Positions 1 through 5,494 of a stretch of 7,321 nt of DNA are shown in pieces. The notes beneath the pieces were generated by a model. That model did not search any database. It was not told the DNA's origin and saw nothing but the letters and a program-made list of their open reading frames with translations. Positions within the stretch are counted from its first letter, which is position 1; every line of letters starts with the position of its first letter. Made by a program: the position numbers and the translations under genes. This stretch comes from CAYJAZ01 sp964368455 (lineage in GTDB: Bacteria > Desulfobacterota > Desulfovibrionia > Desulfovibrionales > Desulfovibrionaceae): NCBI GenBank assembly GCA_964368455.1, contig CAYJAZ010000051.1, forward strand, positions 1 through 7,321. Reading direction: 5' to 3'.

Positions 1-72
1 CCCCAATTTGCAAGGTGAGTGCGTAGGGTAGTTGGTTGGAATTTCATTTTATTTTTTTATTTGCGAAAAAGT

Positions 73-107
73 TTTAAGGCATTGGTGCTACGCACCAATG
101 CCTTAAA
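73..107. repeat. Perfect hairpin inside left arm
   Basis: A 16-bp perfect stem (73-88 with 92-107, core ggcattggtgc) closes a 3-base loop, tac. It sits inside the left arm of the large inverted repeat, so this strand can fold locally or pair with the distant right arm. No T-run follows immediately, so a simple terminator is unlikely on either strand. Confidence 0.8.
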
Positions 108-158
108 TACTGTTTCGCTTTAAAATTGTGAAACTAAATTTTCTCCTAAAGCAAGATG

Positions 159-361
159 CCATTTGTCACTACGTTCCAAATGTGAGATCTGTATCGATTA
201 TAAGAGAAAAAAACTAAAGTATATAAAGAAATATTCATCCCATTAAAAATGTATTATTAACTCGTCATTGCGAAAGAGCATTTTCTTAAAATGCGATTGT
301 GGCAATCCATTTCTTATTAAATTAATTTCTTCTCTTACATTTGGAACGCAGTGACAAATGG
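159..361. repeat. Inner inverted repeat pair (159-186 / 334-361)
   Basis: Bases 159-186 and 334-361 are reverse complements at 26 of 28 positions (core catttggaacg, then agtgacaaatgg). Each unit is also a weak hairpin by itself, through catttg and caaatg. The pair is nested almost concentrically inside the outer arms, with its centre within about one base of the outer centre. The whole element therefore reads as one layered palindrome. Confidence 0.75.
264..306. repeat. REP-like palindrome
   Basis: The unit runs from gtcattgcg at the left to gtggcaatcc at the right. It has an inner 7-bp stem (278-284 with 288-294, loop ctt) and an outer attgc/gcaat pairing (267-271 with 302-306). The cgtcattgcga...ggcaatcc framing resembles palindromic intergenic repeats seen in many bacterial genomes. 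The family assignment rests on that resemblance alone. Confidence 0.55.
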
Positions 362-413
362 TAAATTGATTTCAATTCAAACTACTTTCTCATTATTTTA
401 AAGCGAAACAGTA

Positions 414-448
414 TTTAATGTTTTGGTGCGAAGCAGCAAAACTTTAAA
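414..448. repeat. Imperfect hairpin inside right arm
   Basis: This is the counterpart of the left-arm hairpin: a 16-bp stem (414-429 with 433-448) with two mismatches and a 3-base loop, gaa. The stem sequence differs from the left copy at several positions, but the fold is largely kept, partly by paired changes. Confidence 0.75.
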
Positions 449-524
449 ACTTTTTCGCAAATAAAAAAATAAATAAACTTCTTCAGCCAAATTCCTACGC
501 ACTTACCTTGCCTTGCTAGGGTTT

Positions 525-547
525 GCAAAGGGAATTATTCCCTTTGC
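525..547. repeat. Perfect 9-bp hairpin outside the element
   Basis: The stem gcaaaggga (525-533) pairs with tccctttgc (539-547) around the loop attat. It lies 14 bases beyond the right arm of the large inverted repeat and 30 bases beyond the rbr terminator. No T-run follows on either strand, so it is not a typical intrinsic terminator. It may be a further part of the repeat cluster. Confidence 0.6.
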
Positions 548-576
548 CCGTCGGAGACAAACAAAAGTTAATAAAC

Positions 577-610
577 AAAAAAAAGGGAAAAACTTTTTTG
601 TTTTTCCCTT
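577..610 (-). terminator. Intrinsic terminator of rbr
   Basis: An 11-bp perfect stem (583-593 with 600-610) with a 6-base loop is followed, reading the minus strand, by eight consecutive T residues (577-584 on the plus strand are all A). It lies about 24 bases past the rbr stop codon and closes the perR-rbr transcript. Confidence 0.9.
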
Positions 611-633
611 ATTGATTTAAGTCTTATAAAATT

Positions 634-1200
634 CTAATGAATTACATCAAAATAGGCTTGTGGGTGATTGCAGGCAGGGCATTTTTCAGGTGCTGCAGTG
701 TCGTGAGTATTGTAGCCGCAATTTCTGCAATGCCAGTGTACTACTTTATCTCTTTTGAAGGTTGTACCGTCTTTGATATGTTCGGCAAATTTTAGAAAGA
801 GTGACTCATGGTACATTTCAGCAATTGCGATGTGTCTCATAACATCTGCAATTTCTAAGAAACCTTCTTTTTCAGCTATGTCGGCAAATTCAGGATACAT
901 ATGTTGATGTTCGTGATTTTCTCCAGATGCAGCTGCAATGAGGTTTTCATAGGTGTCGGCAATGACACCTGCTGGATAGGAAGCAGTGATTTCCACTTCA
1001 CCGCCTTCTAAGAATTTGAATAAACGTTCTGCATGTTCCTTTTCTTGTTGTGCAATTGTTTCTAATGTTTGAGAAATTTGCACATAACCGTCTTTCTTTG
1101 CTTTACTTGCGAAGAAAACATATCGGTTGCGAGCTTGAGACTCGCCAGCAAAGGCTGTGAGAAGGTTTTTTTCAGTTTGTGTACCTTTGAGTGATTTCAT
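634..1200 (-). CDS. rbr: Rubrerythrin
   Basis: This is a cytoplasmic non-haem iron peroxidase that reduces hydrogen peroxide to water, protecting anaerobes from oxidative stress. The 188-residue protein has the usual length and two-domain order. An N-terminal ferritin-like four-helix domain (about 1-145) carries the diiron ligands E20, E53, H56, E94, E97, E128 and H131. A C-terminal rubredoxin-like domain (about 153-188) has its iron site at C158, C161, C174 and C177 (CRNCG and CPAC). The positions agree closely with D. vulgaris rubrerythrin. The start is supported by an AAAGGAG ribosome binding site at 1206-1212, five bases before ATG. The gene lies 36 bp behind perR on the same strand, so it is almost certainly co-transcribed and peroxide-induced. 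In D. vulgaris a rubredoxin-like gene (rdl) follows; here a terminator follows at once. All catalytic residues are present. Confidence 0.96.
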   Translation of the reverse strand: MKSLKGTQTEKNLLTAFAGESQARNRYVFFASKAKKDGYVQISQTLETIAQQEKEHAERLFKFLEGGEVEITASYPAGVIADTYENLIAAASGENHEHQHMYPEFADIAEKEGFLEIADVMRHIAIAEMYHESLFLKFAEHIKDGTTFKRDKVVHWHCRNCGYNTHDTAAPEKCPACNHPQAYFDVIH

Positions 1201-1236
1201 AAGGACTCCTTTGTGTTAAAAATAAGTAGCGTTTTT

Positions 1237-1677
1237 TTAGAGATTTATCACCTTTGCCTTTTGTGGAAAAGATGATTGTTTGTTACATTCAAAACAAATC
1301 CCTTCATATTCAATTGATGTTGAAAGTATGTGAAAACCTTCAACCTGAACTGACTTTTGTGAGCTGAAGAATGAATCGTTAAAAATATCAACTACTTTAC
1401 CGCATTCAGAGCAACGTGCATGCGAATGTTCGGACATATCTGCATCAAATCTGCGTATGGAACCGGTTGAGAAAATCTTTCGAATTTTTCCTGATTCTGC
1501 GAGCACGTCTAAATTCCTATACACCGTTCCAAGTGATATTTTAGGAAGTTTTCTTTTTACTATTGAGTAAAGCTCCTCTGCTGTTGGGTGAGTGTTGACC
1601 ATTTTTAATTCTGAAAGAATGACTGAGCGTTGTTTTGTCATTCTTGATGCCTTTTGGGCTGAAACTAATTCTTGCAT
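1237..1677 (-). CDS. perR: Peroxide-responsive repressor PerR (Fur family)
   Basis: This metal-dependent DNA-binding repressor loses DNA binding when peroxide oxidises its metal-ligand histidines. The 146-residue protein has an N-terminal winged helix (about 10-75, with LGTVYRNLDVL as recognition helix) and a C-terminal dimerisation domain. The regulatory metal ligands of Bacillus subtilis PerR (H37, D85, H91, H93, D104) all appear with a constant offset of 7: H30, D78, H84, H86 and D97. Asp rather than Glu at 78 favours PerR over Fur. The structural zinc site is C89/C92 and C128/C131. It is first in an operon with rubrerythrin, its likely target. The ribosome binding site is weak. M13, preceded by AAAAGG, is an alternative start, though residues 1-12 fit the usual N-terminal helix. 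A promoter overlapped by an operator-like palindrome lies just upstream, so autoregulation is likely. Confidence 0.9.
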   Translation of the reverse strand: MQELVSAQKASRMTKQRSVILSELKMVNTHPTAEELYSIVKRKLPKISLGTVYRNLDVLAESGKIRKIFSTGSIRRFDADMSEHSHARCSECGKVVDIFNDSFFSSQKSVQVEGFHILSTSIEYEGICFECNKQSSFPQKAKVINL

Positions 1678-1712
1678 ATCTAAACCTATAAACCTTTAAC
1701 TAAATAAACTAC

Positions 1713-1725
1713 ATGATAATTATTA
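1713..1725. promoter_or_regulatory. PerR/Fur-type operator, proximal
   Basis: The 13-mer ATGATAATTATTA has a palindromic AT core and resembles the TTATAATNATTATAA and GATAATGATAATC families bound by PerR and Fur. It covers the -10 of the perR promoter. An identical 13-mer lies 86 bases away. Binding by PerR is inferred from position and from the adjacent gene. Confidence 0.65.
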
Positions 1726-1747
1726 CTAATAAGATGATTTTTGTCAA
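1719..1747 (-). promoter_or_regulatory. Sigma-70-type promoter of perR-rbr
   Basis: Reading the minus strand, a perfect TTGACA (-35, plus-strand 1742-1747) is followed after exactly 17 bases by AATAAT (-10, 1719-1724), a 5 of 6 match. The predicted transcript starts about 35 bases before the perR ATG. The -10 hexamer lies inside the PerR/Fur-like palindrome, the classic placement for repression. Confidence 0.75.
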
Positions 1748-1791
1748 TCTTTATTTTTACTCTAAAACAAAAATAAAGTCTTATCATCTTA
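1730..1791. repeat. Imperfect dyad between the two operators
   Basis: taagatgat (1730-1738) is repeated inverted as atcatctta (1783-1791). Inside these, ctttattttt (1749-1758) pairs perfectly with aaaaataaag (1769-1778) around a 10-base loop. The dyad is roughly centred between the two operators, and its left half contains the perR -35 box. Confidence 0.55.
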
Positions 1792-1795
1792 GATA

Positions 1796-1815
1796 TTAAT
1801 GATAATTATTATTAA
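1796..1815. promoter_or_regulatory. PerR/Fur-type operator, distal
   Basis: TTAATGATAATTATTATTAA is a 20-base palindrome with 9 of 10 base pairs matching. It contains the same 13-mer (1799-1811) as the proximal operator. It lies upstream of the perR promoter, just past the argC terminator, where it could serve as an auxiliary operator. Confidence 0.6.
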
Positions 1816-1830
1816 AATTAAGCATTAAAT

Positions 1831-1867
1831 AAAAAAAAGCAAATAAAAATTATATTTTCTATTTGCT
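1831..1867 (-). terminator. Intrinsic terminator of argC
   Basis: agcaaata (1838-1845) pairs with tatttgct (1860-1867), and the stem extends inward past one mismatch. Reading the minus strand, a run of eight T residues follows (1831-1838 is all A). It lies about 25 bases after the argC stop. The stem is AT-rich and therefore weaker than the rbr terminator. Confidence 0.7.
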
Positions 1868-1892
1868 CTTTTTGCTTATATTTAGATTATAT

Positions 1893-2936
1893 TTATGGCA
1901 ACATTGGGGCAAAGTCGAGGCCTGCAAGTAGTTCTTGTCCTGTCATAAGGTTTGCATTTGCAAGAGCTTGAGCTGATGCACCTCTTGCTACATTGTCTAT
2001 AGCGGAAGTGATAATCAATCTTTTTGTTCTTTTACAGAGACTTAGGCCTAAGTCGCAATACATTGTGCCGCGAACATTTCTTGTTTCAGGTAGTTTTCCT
2101 AGTGGTAATACACGCACAAATTTATCGTTTAAATATGTATTAGTGTAGAGTGCATGAATTTCTTCTAGAGAAATATCTTTTGCTGTATGCGTGTAGATAG
2201 TTGCTAAGATACCTCTATTCATAGGCACAAGATGTGGATTGAAGGAAAGGACGATATCTTTTCCAGCAATTTTTGAAAGTTCTTGTTCTATTTCAGGTGT
2301 ATGCCTGTGATTTGTGAGTCCATAGGCTTTAAAGCTGTCGTAGACTTCACAAAATAAAGAGCCTACTTGTGCTTTTCTTCCTGCACCTGATGTGCCTGAT
2401 TTTGCGTCGATAATGATATTTTCTTGTGAAATAAGATTATGCTTAAGAGCGGGGTAGAGGGCAAGAATTGAAGCTGTTGGATAGCAACCAGGATTTGCTA
2501 CAAGTTGAGCTTCTTTGATTTTATCTGCATAAAGTTCTGGTAAGCCATAGACAGCTTTTTCTAAAAGATGGCTTGCTGTATGTTCACTCTTATACCATTC
2601 TTCAAAAATATCCTTGCTTTTTATTCTGAAATCAGCAGAAAGATCAACGATTTTACAGCCTTCGTCCAACAATTCTTCTGCCATATTCATAGCTATGCCA
2701 TGTGGAACAGCAAGAAAAACTATGTCACAAGCTTTTTTTATTTCTTTTGGGCTTGGATTTGTGATGACAATATCTGCACCAGCATTTCCAAGCATAAATG
2801 GATAAATATCAGATACTTTCTTTCCTTCCTCTTGTCTTGAGGTAGCCATAGAAAGTTCAAAATTTGGATGCGAAGCCAAAAGACGCACGAGTTCCATTCC
2901 TGTATAACCAGAAACACCTATCAAAGCTGCTTTCAT
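1893..2936 (-). CDS. argC: N-acetyl-gamma-glutamyl-phosphate reductase
   Basis: ArgC catalyses the third step of arginine/ornithine synthesis: NADPH-dependent reduction of N-acetylglutamyl phosphate to N-acetylglutamate semialdehyde in the cytoplasm. The 347-residue length is normal. The NADP-binding loop GVSGYTG is at 7-13. The family signature with the nucleophilic cysteine is LVANPGCYPT (C151), SGTSGAGRK is at 180-188, and the likely catalytic histidine is H212 in NHRHTPEIEQ. The start has AAAGG eight bases upstream (2945-2949), in the 14-bp gap behind the DUF1844 gene, so the two are very likely one transcript. No other arginine genes are nearby, which suggests a scattered pathway. The reading frame is intact, implying arginine synthesis is retained. 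Confidence 0.96.
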   Translation of the reverse strand: MKAALIGVSGYTGMELVRLLASHPNFELSMATSRQEEGKKVSDIYPFMLGNAGADIVITNPSPKEIKKACDIVFLAVPHGIAMNMAEELLDEGCKIVDLSADFRIKSKDIFEEWYKSEHTASHLLEKAVYGLPELYADKIKEAQLVANPGCYPTASILALYPALKHNLISQENIIIDAKSGTSGAGRKAQVGSLFCEVYDSFKAYGLTNHRHTPEIEQELSKIAGKDIVLSFNPHLVPMNRGILATIYTHTAKDISLEEIHALYTNTYLNDKFVRVLPLGKLPETRNVRGTMYCDLGLSLCKRTKRLIITSAIDNVARGASAQALANANLMTGQELLAGLDFAPMLP

Positions 2937-2950
2937 TCTATAAACCTTTG

Positions 2951-3226
2951 TTATGTATTATTTTTATTTGCTGCCACGTATTTCATACGTAATTCGTAAA
3001 GAATACCTTGTAATAATTGTTGTTCTTCTTCTGTTATGCCATTTGTTAATTTAGCTTGAAGCATATCAATAATATCAATGGTATGCGAGGCAATTGCTAA
3101 ATCTTTATTTTTTTCGCCAGTGTCTGGATGTGGAACTTCGCCTAGATAAGAGAGGGCAGAAGAGGCAAGGGAAAGAATAAATGTAGAGAAGGAAACTTCT
3201 GGTAAGGTTGGTGTCTTAGGGCTCAT
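2951..3226 (-). CDS. DUF1844 family protein
   Basis: This 91-residue soluble protein of unknown function matches the DUF1844 family in size and pattern. It opens with PEVSFSTFILSLASSALSYLGEVPHP. A helical region then includes DLAIASHTIDIIDMLQAKL, and the C-terminal helix is EEEQQLLQGILYELRMKYV. The hydrophobic stretch at about 12-27 is short and interrupted, so I do not call it a membrane segment. It ends 14 bp before argC on the same strand. A GAGAG ribosome-binding-like sequence lies about eight bases before ATG. No catalytic motif is visible and I do not assign a function. Confidence 0.85.
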   Translation of the reverse strand: MSPKTPTLPEVSFSTFILSLASSALSYLGEVPHPDTGEKNKDLAIASHTIDIIDMLQAKLTNGITEEEQQLLQGILYELRMKYVAANKNNT

Positions 3227-3284
3227 ATTATTACTCTCAATAAAATTTATAAAATCATACTTTTACAAGCGTACATACATTTAT

Positions 3285-3313
3285 TTAAGACTATTTTTGC
3301 ATTTTGGCAAGTG
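3285..3313 (-). promoter_or_regulatory. Possible promoter of DUF1844-argC
   Basis: Reading the minus strand, TTGCCA (5 of 6 to the -35 consensus) is followed after 17 bases by TAAATA (3 of 6 to the -10). It lies about 60 bases before the DUF1844 start, in the 167-bp gap after the htpG stop. The weak -10 keeps this tentative. Confidence 0.3.
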
Positions 3314-3354
3314 TTTGCACAAGACAAATTAATAGAGAAAAATATAAAATCTTA

Positions 3355-3387
3355 AATTAAAAAGGCAGTTATTGAATATAACTGCCT
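3355..3387 (-). terminator. Intrinsic terminator of htpG
   Basis: A 10-bp perfect stem (3363-3372 with 3378-3387, aggcagttat) with a 5-base loop begins six bases past the htpG stop. Reading the minus strand, it is followed by TTTTTAATTT. It separates htpG from the DUF1844-argC unit. Confidence 0.85.
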
Positions 3388-3393
3388 GTAATA

Positions 3394-5316
3394 TTATTTA
3401 TTTTTGATTTCTGTATACCAAGAAGATGATTTTTGAAGTAGGGTATTTACTCTATTTGCAAGAACAAATGGATCTTGGATATATCCATCGAGTAATTGTG
3501 AAGTTTCAAAAAGAGTGTTTATCATATCGGTAAGTAATGGATCGTCTGGATTTGCTTTATAAATCGACATCATATTGTGTATAAGCGGATGAGTTGGATT
3601 TATTTCAAATATTTTTTGCGGAATAGACTGATCATTATTCATTGTGCGTATAAGTTTTTCTAAGGAAGAGCTTGCACCATCAGCACCAACCAAAACTGCA
3701 GGAGAGCTTGCAAGTCTTGTAGAAGAACGCACTTCTTTAACTTTATCAAGTAAAACAGCTTTTATTGCCGCAAGAAGATTGTCCAAAATAGGTTTTTCTT
3801 CTTCTTTGAGTGGAGTGCTGTCTTCGTTTGTGCTTGTTTCAGCAAAATCTTTAAGATCTTCTTCTGTTGCAAATTCAATGGATTTGAAGCTGCATTCTTT
3901 ATACGCATTGATGGATTGGAAAACAATTTCATCAATAGGTTCATAGAGGAAGAGCACTTCAATATCGCGACGTTTGAAAGATTCATAAAGAGGATGAAGC
4001 TTGCAGGCTTCTCGGCTTTGGGCTTGAACAAACCAAATTGTTTTTTGCTTATCTTCGTGTTTTGCCTTTGCATTTTCTAGATAATTTTCTAAACTTTCAA
4101 GGCCTTTATCGTCTTCGTGAAGAGAAGAATTGAAGCGTAGTAAAGAAACAAAAGAATCCTTATTCAAATAGTCCATATAGCCAAGTTTGAATAATTTATT
4201 ATGTGTATTCCAGATTTTTTCGTATGTTTCATTGTCTTCTTTTGCAACTCTTTCTAGGTGTTTAAGAGCTTGCTTAGTGACTGTTTGAGCAATTTTTCTT
4301 ACAATAACATTTTCTTGCAAGGTTTCACGTGAGATATTTAAAGGTAAATCTTCAGTATCCACAACGCCTTTGAGGAAAGCAAGATAATTTGGCACTAATT
4401 CTTTATTGTCTCTATTGATCAAAATACGTTTTGCGTAAAGATCAAGGCCGTATTGTTCTCTTTGAGCTAATGCTAGATCAAGTTCAGCATTTGGAATAAA
4501 GACTAACATGTTGAATTGTATTGGAGAATCTGTTGAGAAATGTATAGTCCCAAGAGGTTCTTCATTATCATAAGTGAGGAAAGAATAAAATTCTTTATAT
4601 TGTTCTTTTGTAAGGCTTGATTTTGGTTCACGCCAAATAGCAGGAGTTGTATTGACCTGCTTGTCATTTAATTTAATAGGAAAAGGCAAGAAAGAAGAGT
4701 GTTTACGGATAATACCTTCAAGTTCGTATTCTTCTAAATAATGCAATGCATCTTCTTTGAGAGAGATGGAAATATGCGTGCCACGAAGAGGAGCATCGTC
4801 TTTTTTGTATTCTTCAAGGGTGAAAGTTCCTTCGCCGCTAGAAGTCCAAATATGAGCTTGTTTGTTTTCATCGTCTGCATAAGTAGAAACAACTTCTACG
4901 TGGTCTGAAACCATGAAGACAGAATAAAAACCAACACCAAATCTACCAATGATTTGAGAAGCATCGGAAGTTGTGCCGTCTTCTTTTTGTGCGTTTAATT
5001 CTTTGATAAATTCTTCTGAACCAGACTTTGCTATAGTGCCAAGATTGTCAATCATTTCTGATTGTGTCATGCCTATACCTGTGTCTTTTATGATGAGTTT
5101 TTTATTGTCCTTGTCTATTTCTATTGTGATATCAAGGGCTAAGTCAGAAGAAGTTAAGTCGCCGCGATTTTGCAAGAAACGAACTTTATCAAGAGCATCA
5201 GAAGCATTTGACAAAAGTTCACGCAAAAAAATCTCTCTATTAGTGTAGAGAGAGTGAGTTAAGATATTGAGTACTTTACGTACATCAGAACGAAATTCAT
5301 GTTGATTTGTTGACAT
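3394..5316 (-). CDS. htpG: Molecular chaperone HtpG (Hsp90)
   Basis: HtpG is the bacterial Hsp90, an ATP-driven homodimeric cytoplasmic chaperone. The 640-residue length is typical (E. coli about 624). The N-terminal GHKL ATPase domain shows NREIFLRELLSNASDA with catalytic E33 and Mg/ATP-binding N37, then DTGIGM (78-83), GTIAKSG (93-99) and GRFGVGFYS (124-132). GTHISISL lies near 179. The middle domain contains LPLNISRETLQ with the gamma-phosphate-sensing arginine R330. The C-terminal dimerisation domain ends near 640. A GGAG ribosome binding site lies eight bases before ATG. The gene is monocistronic, transcribed divergently from the sigma-54 activator with a 178-bp gap. No CIRCE element or convincing sigma-32 promoter is visible there. 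Confidence 0.97.
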   Translation of the reverse strand: MSTNQHEFRSDVRKVLNILTHSLYTNREIFLRELLSNASDALDKVRFLQNRGDLTSSDLALDITIEIDKDNKKLIIKDTGIGMTQSEMIDNLGTIAKSGSEEFIKELNAQKEDGTTSDASQIIGRFGVGFYSVFMVSDHVEVVSTYADDENKQAHIWTSSGEGTFTLEEYKKDDAPLRGTHISISLKEDALHYLEEYELEGIIRKHSSFLPFPIKLNDKQVNTTPAIWREPKSSLTKEQYKEFYSFLTYDNEEPLGTIHFSTDSPIQFNMLVFIPNAELDLALAQREQYGLDLYAKRILINRDNKELVPNYLAFLKGVVDTEDLPLNISRETLQENVIVRKIAQTVTKQALKHLERVAKEDNETYEKIWNTHNKLFKLGYMDYLNKDSFVSLLRFNSSLHEDDKGLESLENYLENAKAKHEDKQKTIWFVQAQSREACKLHPLYESFKRRDIEVLFLYEPIDEIVFQSINAYKECSFKSIEFATEEDLKDFAETSTNEDSTPLKEEEKPILDNLLAAIKAVLLDKVKEVRSSTRLASSPAVLVGADGASSSLEKLIRTMNNDQSIPQKIFEINPTHPLIHNMMSIYKANPDDPLLTDMINTLFETSQLLDGYIQDPFVLANRVNTLLQKSSSWYTEIKNK

Positions 5317-5459
5317 TCTATTACTCCAAAATGTTTTCTATAAAAGAGTTAAAACACAAGAAAAAAGAGTCAAGTTTTTAAGAGCATTTTTTTTGAATAA
5401 GAGTAAAATTTATTTATGCAAAAATCTAGAAATAAGTCTGCAAGATAATAAATTAAAAC

Positions 5460-5488
5460 TTGATACTTTTTAAATTAACTGCTACATT
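5460..5488 (+). promoter_or_regulatory. Candidate promoter of the sigma-54 activator gene
   Basis: TTGATA (5460-5465, 5 of 6 to -35) and TACATT (5483-5488, 4 of 6 to -10) are separated by exactly 17 bases. The expected transcription start, about seven bases after the -10, falls on or next to the ATG at 5495. Together with the absent ribosome binding site, this suggests a leaderless message. Confidence 0.45.
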
Positions 5489-5494
5489 TCTTTT

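Larger units (their letters stand above)
11..510. repeat. Large nested inverted-repeat element
   Basis: Two 116-base arms, 11-126 and 395-510, align as reverse complements without gaps. Arm parts 51-70 and 451-470 match perfectly. The 66-base block 61-126 against 395-460 has only 8 mismatches. The outer tips 11-27 and 494-510 match at 16 of 17 positions (core gtgcgtagg), while 28-50 is more diverged. Similarity stops at about base 10 on the left and 511 on the right, so these look like real ends. The 268-base interior carries a second inverted repeat and a REP-like palindrome. I see no convincing coding sequence. It could be a non-autonomous mobile element (MITE-like), a cluster of palindromic intergenic repeats, or a relic. 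I do not recognise the family, and no target-site duplication is evident at the ends. Confidence 0.8.

Noticed and set aside
1..530. CRISPR array
   Set aside because: Repeats are present, but they are inverted, few and of different types. There is no series of direct repeats with regular spacers and no cas gene.
2568..2840. Plus-strand open frames within argC
   Set aside because: They are antisense shadows of the intact argC frame, with no ribosome binding site and low-complexity F/S/I-rich translations.
3305..3318. Sigma-54-like sequence TTGGCA...TTGCA on the plus strand after the DUF1844 start
   Set aside because: The spacing between GG and GC is one base shorter than the strict sigma-54 requirement, and it would transcribe toward the end of htpG on the wrong strand.
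3644..4073. Open frames on either strand within htpG, 103 and 100 codons long
   Set aside because: They overlap the intact Hsp90 frame, whose translation carries all family motifs. They show no domain and no start signal.
5317..5494. Heat-shock control signals (CIRCE or sigma-32 promoter) upstream of htpG
   Set aside because: CTTGACT occurs on the minus strand, but no CCCCAT-type -10 or sigma-70 -10 lies at a suitable distance, and no TTAGCACTC/GAGTGCTAA inverted repeat is present.
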